64,000 nt of DNA from Marinomonas sp. SBI8L (GTDB taxonomy: Bacteria > Pseudomonadota > Gammaproteobacteria > Pseudomonadales > Marinomonadaceae), in assembly GCF_001624705.1 (NCBI RefSeq), contig NZ_JSEO01000009.1:124001-188000 (forward strand), given 5' to 3'. Position 1 is the first letter of the stretch. Every line of letters begins with the position of its first letter. The translations under genes were made by a program, and so were the position numbers. A model generated the notes under the pieces. That model searched no databases and had not been told where the DNA came from. It saw nothing but the letters and a program-made list of their open reading frames with translations. Of this stretch, positions 26,227-35,238 are shown one piece after another.

Positions 26227-27176
26227 ACACCTTTAAAGTGATTAACCCTGGGGTAATGTCCTTATTACAAGATGCAGGCCGTTTTGGTCAGCATAATATT
26301 GGCCTGACAGTCGGTGGTCCTATGGACCCTTTTGCTTTCACTTGGGCTAATCGTCTTTGTCAAAATGAGGTAGGTGCTACCTCAATAGAAATAACCATTG
26401 GTGGCTTACAACTAGAAGCCATGACAGATACGCAAATTGCCATCACAGGTGCTGAAACTCAGGTTAAAGTGAACAACCAAGAGCTGCCAATGTGGCAAAC
26501 ATTGAATATTAAAGCCGGTGATAAGATCAAGCTGGGCTTTGCTAGCCAAGGCGCGCGTATTTATTTAGCTGTTGCGGGTGGCTTTGATGTCGAAGCGCAA
26601 TTTGGTAGTACAGCAACCGTTGTGCGTGAAGGTATTGGTGGTTTAACGGGAGCAGCGTCAAGCGGTAAAGGGCTTGCAAAAGAAGACATACTAGCGAGCC
26701 ATGATGTGACAACTATTAGCCCTTTGGCTATGCCGAAGTTAGCGATACCTAATTATGATGCTGAGTGCGTTTTACATACGGTTTTAGGCTATCAAGAAGC
26801 CAGCTTTAGTCGTGTGGATAAAGCGTCTTTTTTTAGTTGTGAATATACAGTGAGTGAAAGGGCTGACCGCATGGGCTATCGCATGTTAGGGCCAGCAATT
26901 CATTCAAGCACAAACGCTATGTTGTCTGAGGGTATTTGTCATGGAGCGATTCAGGTACCTGCTGATGGCCAACCTATTGTCCTTCTAAATGACAGGCAAA
27001 CCATAGGTGGCTACCCAAAAATTGGCTCAGTTATGGCGCGAGATACGGCAAAACTAGCTCAATTGACCCAAGGTAAAAAGCTACGTTTTGAACCTGTTTC
27101 GATTGAAGATGCCCATGGCATAAACCAGATTCAAAAATATAAAGAGTCACAAATTACACTAGTTAAAGTGGTCTAG
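26223..27176 (+). CDS. pxpC: 5-oxoprolinase subunit C (biotin-dependent carboxyltransferase-like, KipA family)
   Basis: Third subunit of PxpABC, 317 residues. Typical motifs: MSLLQDAGRFGQHNIGLTVG (about 13-32), GGPMDPFAFTWANRL, ARIYLAVAGGFDVE (about 114-127), SERADRMGYRMLG (near 214-226), and GAIQVPADGQPIVLLNDRQT with GGYPKIGSV. No biotin is used by this branch despite the family name. Ends two bases before the GTG of the DUF4392 gene. Confidence 0.93.
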   Translation: MNTFKVINPGVMSLLQDAGRFGQHNIGLTVGGPMDPFAFTWANRLCQNEVGATSIEITIGGLQLEAMTDTQIAITGAETQVKVNNQELPMWQTLNIKAGDKIKLGFASQGARIYLAVAGGFDVEAQFGSTATVVREGIGGLTGAASSGKGLAKEDILASHDVTTISPLAMPKLAIPNYDAECVLHTVLGYQEASFSRVDKASFFSCEYTVSERADRMGYRMLGPAIHSSTNAMLSEGICHGAIQVPADGQPIVLLNDRQTIGGYPKIGSVMARDTAKLAQLTQGKKLRFEPVSIEDAHGINQIQKYKESQITLVKVV

Positions 27177-27178
27177 CC

Positions 27179-28105
27179 GTGAGAAAGTCAAGCCGAGCAT
27201 TTGATTTAACCACAGGTAGCCATGTCTTTGATTTAAAAGAGTTAGGAGACCGGACAATGGGGTCGATTGAAGAAACAAGTTATGCCTTAGAAGCGCTGTT
27301 AGTTGAGCGTAATTTAAGAGGTATGGCTGAGGTGAAACCTGCGCTTAAACCTGGTTATAGCTTAAGAGCGGCTTGTCTTTTAGCGGATGTAGCAACAACC
27401 CAAGGTTGCGTTTTTATTGGTACAGGCTTTCCTGTTACAGATACCTTTGAAACCGACGGTCCTGTGGGTGCGATTGCTTTATATGAAGCTTTGGAAAAAT
27501 TGGGTGCTAAGCCTGTCATCGTATGTGGCCCTCCATTATCTGATGCGATTGCAAAAGAGTATCGCGTTGAACCACTTAAACTGGGGACAGCACACGATAG
27601 AGTAGCAGAAGCCAAAGCGGCGTTAGCTAAGTGGCAGCCTCAACTATTATTATCAATTGAGCGCCCTGGTATGGCTGCCGATGGTGGTTACTACAATATG
27701 CGTGGTGAAGATATCAGTCCACGTACTGCTTGTTTTGATAGCTTTATGCTTGAGTGCGAATGCCCAACCATTGCGATTGGTGATGGTGGCAATGAAATTG
27801 GCATGGGGAATGTGACCTCAGCCTTAGAGAGCTTAAACATAGTGCCAGCTTCTACCAAGTGTGATGAGCTTGTTATTGCTGATGTTTCCAATTGGGGCGG
27901 CTATGGTTTGATTGCGCTACTTGGGCAAATGGAAGAAAGGGATCTATTAGGTGAAATACACCCGATTAAAATTCTGCAATACCTATCTAATTTAGGCAGT
28001 GTAGACGGGGTAACTCGCTTAAATCAATTAACGGAAGATGGATTGGAAGCGAGTGCTGGTGATGAACTTATTGTTAAGTTACGCCAACTCACAGGCTTTG
28101 CCTGA
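27179..28105 (+). CDS. DUF4392 family protein (glutamate cyclase-like; C-terminal half of D-glutamate cyclase)
   Basis: A 308-residue protein whose domain corresponds to the C-terminal half of animal D-glutamate cyclase. Recognisable parts are VFIGTGFPVTDTFETDGPVG (about 79-98), ALEKLGAKPVIVCG, LLLSIERPGMAADGGYYNMR (about 160-179), TIAIGDGGNEIGMGNV (about 197-212) and the GGYGLIALLG region near residue 240; the GxGGNE(I/V)GMG segment is the clearest family mark. The GTG at 27179 is coupled to pxpC but has a poor ribosome site. An ATG at 27257 has AGGAG 8 bases upstream and would remove 26 residues; which is used is undecided. Its partner domain DUF1445 opens the same operon. Confidence 0.85.
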   Translation: MRKSSRAFDLTTGSHVFDLKELGDRTMGSIEETSYALEALLVERNLRGMAEVKPALKPGYSLRAACLLADVATTQGCVFIGTGFPVTDTFETDGPVGAIALYEALEKLGAKPVIVCGPPLSDAIAKEYRVEPLKLGTAHDRVAEAKAALAKWQPQLLLSIERPGMAADGGYYNMRGEDISPRTACFDSFMLECECPTIAIGDGGNEIGMGNVTSALESLNIVPASTKCDELVIADVSNWGGYGLIALLGQMEERDLLGEIHPIKILQYLSNLGSVDGVTRLNQLTEDGLEASAGDELIVKLRQLTGFA

Positions 28106-28164
28106 AACCGCTGTAAATCGATAAAAATTAGACATTAAAGACAGAGATTATAGAGGATACAAAA

Positions 28165-29022
28165 ATGAGCATTGTTTATCTTAATGGTCAGTTTATGCCA
28201 ATTGAAGAGGCGAAAATTTCGCCATTAGATCGCGGCTTTTTGTTTGGCGACGGCATTTATGAAGTCATCCCAGCTTATGATGGTAAAACAGTGGGTCTTG
28301 AGCCTCATATGCAGCGTATGTTTGATGGCATGGCGGCAATTGGTATCAAGTCTGAGTTAAGCCTAGATGATTGGAAAGAAATCATTGAAGGTGTGATGGA
28401 GAAAAATGGCGGCGGTAACCAAGGTATTTATCTACAAATCAGCCGTGGCGCTGATGTGAAACGCTACCATGCTTTCCCAGAAGGTGTGACGCCAACTATT
28501 TTTGCTATGGCTAACCCAATTAAACCTGCGGTTGAAGCCAATGCTGCTACGGCAAAAGGTTTCTCTGTAGCTACGACTCAAGATTTACGCTGGCAGCGTT
28601 GCCAAATTAAATCGACCGCTTTGTTAGGTAATGTGCTGCATTTCCAGCAAGGTTATGAAGGTGGTAACGATGAGATCTTGCTTTATAACGATCAAAACAA
28701 TCTAACTGAAGCGAGCTCTTCAAATGCTTTTATTGTTAAAGATGGCAAGGTAATTACACCGATTCAGGATAACCAAATCCTACCGGGTATCACTCGTAAC
28801 ATTATCTTATCTATCCTTGAAAAAGATGGCTCTATTCCTGTTGAAGAACGTGATATTTCAATGGAAGAAGTACGTAATGCTGATGAAATTTGGGTTACTA
28901 GCTCATCTAAAGAGCTTGCTCCTGTGACAACCATCGATGGCCAAGCTGTTGGTAATGGTAAAGTAGGCCCTGTTTGGGAAGCTGCTTTTAAATTGTACAC
29001 AGCAAGCAAGTTCGAATACTAA
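28165..29022 (+). CDS. dat: D-amino acid transaminase
   Basis: PLP enzyme moving amino groups between D-amino acids and 2-oxo acids, typically D-alanine + 2-oxoglutarate to pyruvate + D-glutamate. 285 residues, fold type IV. MSIVYLNGQFMPIEEAKI and SPLDRGFLFGDGIYEV form the start, QISRGADVKRYHAFP (91-105) lies near the carboxylate trap, K149 in RCQIKSTALLGNVL is the PLP lysine, and LTEASSSNAFIV holds the PLP-binding glutamate. The spacing R-x-x-I-K-S and the RGADVKRYH segment match D-specific rather than branched-chain enzymes. It lies 59 bases after the DUF4392 gene with a GAGGA ribosome site, so it is part of the operon and can feed D-glutamate to the cyclase. Confidence 0.9.
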   Translation: MSIVYLNGQFMPIEEAKISPLDRGFLFGDGIYEVIPAYDGKTVGLEPHMQRMFDGMAAIGIKSELSLDDWKEIIEGVMEKNGGGNQGIYLQISRGADVKRYHAFPEGVTPTIFAMANPIKPAVEANAATAKGFSVATTQDLRWQRCQIKSTALLGNVLHFQQGYEGGNDEILLYNDQNNLTEASSSNAFIVKDGKVITPIQDNQILPGITRNIILSILEKDGSIPVEERDISMEEVRNADEIWVTSSSKELAPVTTIDGQAVGNGKVGPVWEAAFKLYTASKFEY

Positions 29023-29054
29023 ACGCTTAACTCCCCTTAAGTGTTCTAGTGAAG

Positions 29055-29082
29055 AAAAAACGCAGCCTCGGCTGCGTTTTTT
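29055..29082. terminator. Bidirectional terminator after dat
   Basis: AAAAAACGCAGCC and GGCTGCGTTTTTT with a 2-base loop. Serves dat and the convergent chemoreceptor gene. Confidence 0.85.
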
Positions 29083-29123
29083 ATTGCTTTACACTTGCTA
29101 TATTAAGCTTTAATAGTACTGAT

Positions 29124-30998
29124 CTAACTGGTTTTAAACTGAGTCGCTATGCTTTGCAAATCAACCGCTAACTCAGCCAAGTTATTGCTTGTTTCAGCGA
29201 TCGACATAGAGCTCATAGTTGACTCTTTTGCTGTTTGAGCAATCTGCATAACATCTTTACTGACAACATCTGATACCTGTTTTTGATGCTTTGAAGCCGT
29301 TTCTATGTCTTGATTCATCAAGGTGATTTTCTCAACCGCGTCAATAATACTGGAGAGGGCGGTTGTGACCTCATTTGTTTCAGTGACACTGCTTTGAGTT
29401 TTACTATGATTCTCATGAATAAGGGCAACAGCATCTTGAGAAGCGGCTTGTAATGACTGGGTCATTTCTTGAATCTCTTCAGTTGATACCTGAGTACGGC
29501 CAGCTAAGGTCCTAACTTCATCTGCCACTACTGCAAAGCCTCTACCTTGTTCACCCGCTCGGGCCGCTTCTATTGCTGCATTTAACGCCAGTAAGTTGGT
29601 TTGTTCTGCAATATCTCGAATCACGTCTAATACCGAGCCTATACGGTTCGAATCAGTTTCTACCTTGTCTATTGTGCCTGCTGTATTTTCGACACTATTC
29701 GCTAATGTCATCATGGTATCACTGGCATTTTTAACAATACCTTTGCCTTTTTCGCACTCATGATTCACCTCATGAACAATGGTCGCTGCACTGGCAACAT
29801 TGTCATGGGTTTGATAAATCATGGATTTCATTGATTGCATTTCCTCACTTAAATGCTGGATTTTAGTTTCTTGTTGTTGGCTGCTGAGATTACTTTGCAA
29901 GGCAGTGGAAGACATCTCTTCTGTAGCCGCTGATACATTGCTTGCTGCCCCTGATATTTTGATTATGATGCCTTGGAACTGCTCCATCATGGCATTAAAG
30001 GTTGTGGCTGCACTGCCTATTTCATCATTAGAATGAACATTAATCCTCATGGTTAAATCGTTTTCTTCTTTGGCTTTGGTGATAGTGCTGGATAGCTGTT
30101 TAAGTGGCAGCAAAATGCTTCTTACAATCCAAGCCATGGCACTGAGTAATAACGCAGAAATCACAAAAGCAATAATGCGAGTGGTCAGTATTAGGTTATC
30201 TATACTGCCTACCTCTTTAGCAATATTGCTTTCTAACTGGGTGCTGAGCTGGGTAATAGCCTCTTCTGTGGCATGTACAGCCGCCCGCATGTCACCACGA
30301 ATACCGCTCTCTTCGTTTAACCCTTTTCTTATCATCATTTGGGATGCTTGCTGAAACTTAAGGGCATAATCTTGCATGCTAGAACGTATGCTTTGCTGCG
30401 CACTTATGTTTAAAGTACTTGCTTCAAGTATGCTGATAAAGCCTTGGTAATTTTGGGTGAAGGTATCTAGGTATTTAGGATCCAAGCGTAATAAGAAATC
30501 TTTCTCATTACGACGCAACTGTAACAATTGGGCTAATAGTTGGGATGACTTTGTGTTGGCAAGTGACTCTTCTGCTCTGTGTACTGAATCACGTAGATTG
30601 CCATAAAGGCCATCTTTTGGCGTTAAACCAATTTGCTTTTGAGTATTCACCAAGTGATTAAATAGGGCGTGATATTGTTTAAACTCTTGAGTGAGAGTAG
30701 TGATGCCATCCGTTTTAATTGCGGCCTTTGTAACGGCTTGCTCAAGCTCAGAGAGCTTACTTTGAGTGACCTCAAACTCTTGGTTAAATTTATCTAAGTA
30801 CTTTAAATTCTGACGTGACAAAAAGTCCTTTTCGCTACGACGTAACTCAAGGGTGCTAATTTTGACTTGATCTAATGTTATTTGAACTTGGTTAAAGATG
30901 CTGATTTTATTAATTTTGTAAAAATCTAAACCTAGCAAAATCAAAACAGCGAGGACGATCAGGATACAGATGAGGAGACATTTTTGCTTAATACTCAT
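29124..30998 (-). CDS. Methyl-accepting chemotaxis protein with HBM-type sensor
   Basis: Membrane chemoreceptor of 624 residues. Helix 1 is at about 7-27 and helix 2 at about 273-295. The 245-residue periplasmic part has two related motifs, [10 protein letters not shown] (53-62) and [10 protein letters not shown] (162-171), the signature of the helical bimodular domain known from McpS of Pseudomonas putida, which binds TCA-cycle acids and acetate. HAMP follows (about 296-348). The signalling hairpin [20 protein letters not shown] at 464-483 and [12 protein letters not shown] are canonical. No C-terminal CheR-tethering pentapeptide is seen. Ligand not identified; nearby transport genes suggest organic or amino acids. 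Confidence 0.93.
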   Translation of the reverse strand: MSIKQKCLLICILIVLAVLILLGLDFYKINKISIFNQVQITLDQVKISTLELRRSEKDFLSRQNLKYLDKFNQEFEVTQSKLSELEQAVTKAAIKTDGITTLTQEFKQYHALFNHLVNTQKQIGLTPKDGLYGNLRDSVHRAEESLANTKSSQLLAQLLQLRRNEKDFLLRLDPKYLDTFTQNYQGFISILEASTLNISAQQSIRSSMQDYALKFQQASQMMIRKGLNEESGIRGDMRAAVHATEEAITQLSTQLESNIAKEVGSIDNLILTTRIIAFVISALLLSAMAWIVRSILLPLKQLSSTITKAKEENDLTMRINVHSNDEIGSAATTFNAMMEQFQGIIIKISGAASNVSAATEEMSSTALQSNLSSQQQETKIQHLSEEMQSMKSMIYQTHDNVASAATIVHEVNHECEKGKGIVKNASDTMMTLANSVENTAGTIDKVETDSNRIGSVLDVIRDIAEQTNLLALNAAIEAARAGEQGRGFAVVADEVRTLAGRTQVSTEEIQEMTQSLQAASQDAVALIHENHSKTQSSVTETNEVTTALSSIIDAVEKITLMNQDIETASKHQKQVSDVVSKDVMQIAQTAKESTMSSMSIAETSNNLAELAVDLQSIATQFKTS

Positions 30999-31227
30999 AA
31001 TTCTTCCCTTCCTTGAGATGATGAATCACATAAGCTTAGTTGATATTTCTCATAGTGGCAGTGCTAAAGTGCTTTGTTACAAAACTTAGCTAGGGCTTAA
31101 ACGGCAAGAAGGAAGCGAAAAAACAGAGCTATTTTATTCTTATGTAAAGGATATTTAATATGCTCCATACTAATAAAATAGGTTTCATGATATAAACAGC
31201 TCAGGTTTTTTATTAGAGGGAGTTAGA

Positions 31228-32883
31228 ATGTTGAGGTCGTTTTTATTACTGATTATGGGCACTGTGCTTTTATCGGGATGTGATTTTAAAAGTAACTCGT
31301 CTTCAAGTGCTACTTCTACTGCAGATACAACAGCACCGACAGTGTCTTCAACAACACCCGCGTCAAGTGCGACTAATATTGACGTGGATGCCGCGATCAC
31401 CATTACCTTCAGTGAGGGTATGTTAGATTCAACCATTAATACCACTAACATTACTATGGTGGATAGTTCTTCGGCTGCTGTGACAGGCACAGTGACTATA
31501 GATTCTGATAGTTTAGTTGCGACCTTTACGCCGTCTGCTTCTTTATCCTATACCGAAACCTACACAGTCTCTCTGTCTACTAGCATCACAGATGATTCGA
31601 ATAATGCGCTAGCCTCAATCTACTCTTGGAGTTTTACAACACACTCTGGTACTGGTGCTTGGAATACGGCTACGGATCAAGTTTCCAGTAGTTCCATTGT
31701 TTATCAGCCTTATGATGTGAGTTTGGTAATGGACTCAAACGGTAATGGTATGGCTATCTGGTCTCAAGGAGATGGCACCGCCAATTCAAGTGTGTTTGCT
31801 AACTACTACACAGAAAGCACTGCCTCTTGGGGTACTGCAACTGAGATAGATTTAAACGATACGACAGATGCCACTAAGCCAGATATAGGCATTGATGGAT
31901 CTGGTAATGTGATGGCTGTATGGCAGCAAAGTGATGGTACGGCTGAAAGTATCTATTACAACATCTACACCAAATCGACTTCCTCTTGGGGCACAGCCGC
32001 TTTAATCGATAGCACTAATAACCCTGCTTCTGTTCCTAAAGTGGTGATGAATACCAGTGGTAATGCAGTTGCTGTATGGCGACAAAGTGACGGTACTTAT
32101 CAAAGCATTTACTCGAGTACCTATACAGGTACTTGGAGTGCACAGGCGACGTTAGAGGCGGCAAACTTTACCGCGTTTGAACCAAGTCTCGCTATGAATG
32201 GTGATGGTGATGCTGTTGCAACTTGGCGTCAAGGGGATGGTACTAGCTCAAATATTTATGCGGCTGTTTATGCTGCAAGCACTTGGGGAGCTGCCACTGC
32301 GATTGATGGCGTTGCCACAGATGCATCCGATTCGGTTCCACAAGTGGCAATCAATAACACAGGTAATGCAGTTGTATTATGGCGTCAAAATGATGGTACA
32401 ACTGAAAGCATGTATGCCAATAGATACACCAACTCATCAACCTCTTGGGGAACGGCTGCTTTAGTAGAAAGCAGTGCAAATATTGCTCTTGATGACTTTA
32501 GTGTGGCCATAGACTCAAACAGTAATGCCATTGCTTTGTGGCTTCAAAGTGATGGGACTGCCGTTAGTACTTATGCAAACCGTTATACAACGTCTTGGGG
32601 AACGGCTGAAACTATCGATACAGGTAATAATGCAACTACCGCACCTCATGTTGCTATTTTGCCTTCGAATGATGCGGTTGCTGTATGGGAGCAATCAGAC
32701 GGTACGGCAGAGAGTATTTACTCCAGTGTTTATAATGGTAGCTGGTCAACAGCGGCAACCATAGAATCAAGTACCTTTAGCTCGACAGATCCTTTCGTGG
32801 TAACTGATCGTACGGGCACTAAAGAAAGTGCGTTAGCAGCATGGCTTAGAACCGTAGGCAGCGTGCATTCTAATCTGTACTAA
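31228..32883 (+). CDS. Repeat lipoprotein: Ig-like domain plus eight WxQxDGT repeats
   Basis: Surface or periplasmic lipoprotein of 551 residues. The lipobox is LLSGC (C18), followed by a Ser/Thr-rich linker. Residues about 32-135 form a bacterial Ig-like (Big_5 type) domain: TAPTVSSTTPASSATNIDVD, then ITFSEGM and SWSFTTH at the end. The rest consists of eight repeats of about 48 residues, each with GNAxAVWxQSDGT, followed in most by S-IY-N-YT and SWGTA; the eighth is degenerate (AAWLRTVGS). Regular repeats of this length suggest a beta-propeller or solenoid. Function unknown. An AGAGGGAG ribosome site precedes the ATG. Confidence 0.82.
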   Translation: MLRSFLLLIMGTVLLSGCDFKSNSSSSATSTADTTAPTVSSTTPASSATNIDVDAAITITFSEGMLDSTINTTNITMVDSSSAAVTGTVTIDSDSLVATFTPSASLSYTETYTVSLSTSITDDSNNALASIYSWSFTTHSGTGAWNTATDQVSSSSIVYQPYDVSLVMDSNGNGMAIWSQGDGTANSSVFANYYTESTASWGTATEIDLNDTTDATKPDIGIDGSGNVMAVWQQSDGTAESIYYNIYTKSTSSWGTAALIDSTNNPASVPKVVMNTSGNAVAVWRQSDGTYQSIYSSTYTGTWSAQATLEAANFTAFEPSLAMNGDGDAVATWRQGDGTSSNIYAAVYAASTWGAATAIDGVATDASDSVPQVAINNTGNAVVLWRQNDGTTESMYANRYTNSSTSWGTAALVESSANIALDDFSVAIDSNSNAIALWLQSDGTAVSTYANRYTTSWGTAETIDTGNNATTAPHVAILPSNDAVAVWEQSDGTAESIYSSVYNGSWSTAATIESSTFSSTDPFVVTDRTGTKESALAAWLRTVGSVHSNLY

Positions 32884-32894
32884 TTGTTAGATAT

Positions 32895-32933
32895 AAAAAA
32901 AGCCGATGTATCTATCAGTACATCGGCTTTTTT
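32895..32933. terminator. Bidirectional terminator
   Basis: AAAAAAAGCCGATGTA pairs with TACATCGGCTTTTTT around an 8-base loop, between the convergent lipoprotein and binding-protein genes. Confidence 0.85.
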
Positions 32934-32973
32934 GTGTCTAGATTTTTTTAGATGATTATCGCGCTAGCTAGCA

Positions 32974-33777
32974 TTATTTATACAAGCCATTCATGCCCAA
33001 AGCAAAAGGGGTGTTTTTAAGGCCGTATTTGCTTTCTAAATCTAATATGAAGCCTGTTTTGTGCCACTCTATAATGGTGCTATTCATAAAACTATGGAAT
33101 CTATCTTCACCTAATCTGACGGCTAATCCCCAAGGATTATCATTGATGGTTGGGAGAGGCATTTCATAGTCCTGTGCCCATTCTGCGTCTTTAAGCTTAC
33201 CAGCAATAAAAGAGTCATCGTAGACAAACGCGCTGCATTTACCTTGTTTTAACGCTTCTAGAGACTCTTCAGAACTGCCGAAAGGCACTATCGTCGCACC
33301 AAAGGTATTTTCTGTTTCTTGATTATAAAAAGCGCCTTTGATACCGCAGACTTTTTGCCCGTTTAAATCACCCCAACTGGTATATTGGCTAGATTTGTTG
33401 GCAATGATATTACTGCCAGAAGAGTAATAAGCTTGGTCTGCAATATAAACAAGTTCGCGGCGCTCAGGCTTGTCACTCATGGTGGCAATGAGTAAATCCA
33501 CCTTGCCATCAATCAAGAATTCCATACGGTTACTGCTTTGCGCTGGTACCAGCTCAAGTGAGACACCTAATCTATCCGCTACGTCTTGAGCAAGGTCTAT
33601 CTCTAATCCCACAATGTCATTTTGCTCATTACGATAACCATAGGGTTTATAGTCGGCTTTCACCGCAACAACTAGCGTGCCTTTGGCTTTAATATCATCC
33701 AAATCGTCCGCATTGGCGGCAGAGGAGAAGCCAAGTAGGCTGATTAGAATCGAACTTAGGGTCGTTATTTTCTTCAT
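32974..33777 (-). CDS. Periplasmic amino-acid-binding protein (SBP family 3)
   Basis: A 267-residue binding protein with signal peptide (cleavage near ANA/DDL, about residue 23). Family-3 features: GTLVVAVKADYKPYGYR (about 34-50), GLEIDLAQDVADRLGV (57-72), GKVDLLIATMSDKPERR (92-108) and LNGQKVCGIKGAFYNQ. The arginine in KPERRELV binds the ligand alpha-carboxylate in relatives. No permease or ATPase genes accompany it. It lies behind a terminator-like hairpin after the DAACS symporter, so it may serve a remote transporter or act as an extracytoplasmic sensor for the local two-component system. Confidence 0.87.
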   Translation of the reverse strand: MKKITTLSSILISLLGFSSAANADDLDDIKAKGTLVVAVKADYKPYGYRNEQNDIVGLEIDLAQDVADRLGVSLELVPAQSSNRMEFLIDGKVDLLIATMSDKPERRELVYIADQAYYSSGSNIIANKSSQYTSWGDLNGQKVCGIKGAFYNQETENTFGATIVPFGSSEESLEALKQGKCSAFVYDDSFIAGKLKDAEWAQDYEMPLPTINDNPWGLAVRLGEDRFHSFMNSTIIEWHKTGFILDLESKYGLKNTPFALGMNGLYK

Positions 33778-33802
33778 AGTACTTTCCTGCGGTTTGATGA
33801 AT

Positions 33803-33841
33803 AAAAAAAGGGCAACCTAACGGTGGCTTGCTAGATTGCCC
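33803..33841 (-). terminator. Terminator/attenuator between symporter and binding-protein genes
   Basis: On the minus strand GGGCAA-CTA pairs with TAG-TTGCCC and is followed by T7. Only 25 bases remain before the binding-protein start, too few for an independent promoter beyond the hairpin, so that gene is presumably expressed by read-through or from a promoter overlapping the hairpin. Confidence 0.7.
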
Positions 33842-33896
33842 AAAAGCTTAAATTGACGAATAAAAGCTTGCTGAAATTGTGAATTCTTTCCTGTGT

Positions 33897-35162
33897 TTAG
33901 GCTTGCTGATTAGCAAGGTTCTCTTTGTTATAGATAGCCTTGTCTAGTTCGCCTTCACTCTTACCCACTATGGTTGATACCATCATGTCGCCACATACGT
34001 TCACACTAGTACGTGCCATATCTAGAATACGGTCGATACCCGCAACAATGGCTAGACCTTCAATTGGTAGACCAACAGTAGTTAAAACAAGAGACAACAT
34101 GATCAAACCCGCACCTGGAACACCGGCTGTACCGATAGAGGCTAAGGTTGATGTCATAATGATAAGTAAGTAATCAGAGGTGGTTAGATCAATACCGAAT
34201 GCTTGGGCAATGAAGAGAGCACATACACCTTGGTAAAGGGCTGTACCGTCCATATTGATAGTGGCACCTAGCGGAAGAACAAAACTAGAAATACCTTTAG
34301 ATACACCAAGCTCTTCACGGGCTGCCTTGATAGTGGCTGGTAAAGTACCAGAGCTACTTGTTGTGGTAAAAGCAACCGCAGCTGGGTTAAGCACACCTTT
34401 TAAGTAGCGAACTGGGCTTAGGCCACCAATAGTGGTGATAATGCCTGAGTACACGACAACAACATGCAAGATACAGCCAATGTAAACCAGTGCAACTAGC
34501 TTGATTAGAGGCAGTAGAATCTCAAGACCATATTTACCTGCAACCCAAGCCATAAGACCAAATACACCGTATGGCGCTAGTTTCATAACCATTTCAGTAA
34601 GCTTGTACATAGCTTCTGCAAGGCTGTCGAATACAGCAATAGCTGGTTTCGCTTTCTCACCAACGAGTGTTAGCGCAATACCTAAACCAATCGCAAAAGC
34701 GATGATCTGTAGAATGTTGCCAGACGCTAATGCATTGATTGGGTTTTTAGGGATGATATTCAGTAAGGTTTGCACTAACGGTGGTGCATCTTTACCTACC
34801 GCAGCACCTGCTTCAACCGTCATGTTAAGACCTGCACCAGGCATGAAAACAGCAGCCAGTGTTAAACCTATAGTAATGGCAACGGCTGTTGTACCTAGGT
34901 AAAGGGCAACAGATTTCATACCAATGCGGCCCATTTTGCGTGTGTCTTCTAATGACGTTACACCAACAACCAAAGAACAGAAGATCAATGGCACAATCAG
35001 CATTTTGATTGCATTAATGAAGAGGGTTCCTATCGGTTTTAATACTTCGGCGTTAGGGCCTAAGATAGCCCCAGCGATGACGCCAAGAACCATACCGATA
35101 AGAATTTTATGCCATAAGGCTAGACCTGGCTTAGCAGGGCTTTGTGCTTGAGATATAGACAT
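33897..35162 (-). CDS. Dicarboxylate/amino acid:cation symporter (DAACS family)
   Basis: Secondary importer for glutamate/aspartate or C4-dicarboxylates, 421 residues with eight transmembrane helices and two re-entrant loops. The first re-entrant loop has the serine-rich TTTSSSGTLPATIKAA and the next helix has LPLGATINMDGTALYQG. The second loop is ASIGTAGVPGAGLIMLSLVL, and GIDRILDMARTSVNVCGD contains the substrate-binding D and the conserved NVxGD-like motif. In GltP/EAAT-type transporters an arginine in the last helix selects amino acids; here the equivalent stretch MARTSVNVCGD fits an aspartate/glutamate transporter. Downstream of aspA by 76 bases, so it probably supplies aspartate to that enzyme. 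Confidence 0.92.
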   Translation of the reverse strand: MSISQAQSPAKPGLALWHKILIGMVLGVIAGAILGPNAEVLKPIGTLFINAIKMLIVPLIFCSLVVGVTSLEDTRKMGRIGMKSVALYLGTTAVAITIGLTLAAVFMPGAGLNMTVEAGAAVGKDAPPLVQTLLNIIPKNPINALASGNILQIIAFAIGLGIALTLVGEKAKPAIAVFDSLAEAMYKLTEMVMKLAPYGVFGLMAWVAGKYGLEILLPLIKLVALVYIGCILHVVVVYSGIITTIGGLSPVRYLKGVLNPAAVAFTTTSSSGTLPATIKAAREELGVSKGISSFVLPLGATINMDGTALYQGVCALFIAQAFGIDLTTSDYLLIIMTSTLASIGTAGVPGAGLIMLSLVLTTVGLPIEGLAIVAGIDRILDMARTSVNVCGDMMVSTIVGKSEGELDKAIYNKENLANQQA

Positions 35163-35238
35163 GTGATTACCTTTTTATAATTAGATTTACGCCTACTAAT
35201 AGGCTTGGACATATTTAAGTTATTGTTATATTTCGGTT

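Noticed and set aside
31228-32883. Long frames in other registers of the repeat lipoprotein gene
   Set aside because: They arise from the repetitive DNA and show no independent protein character.
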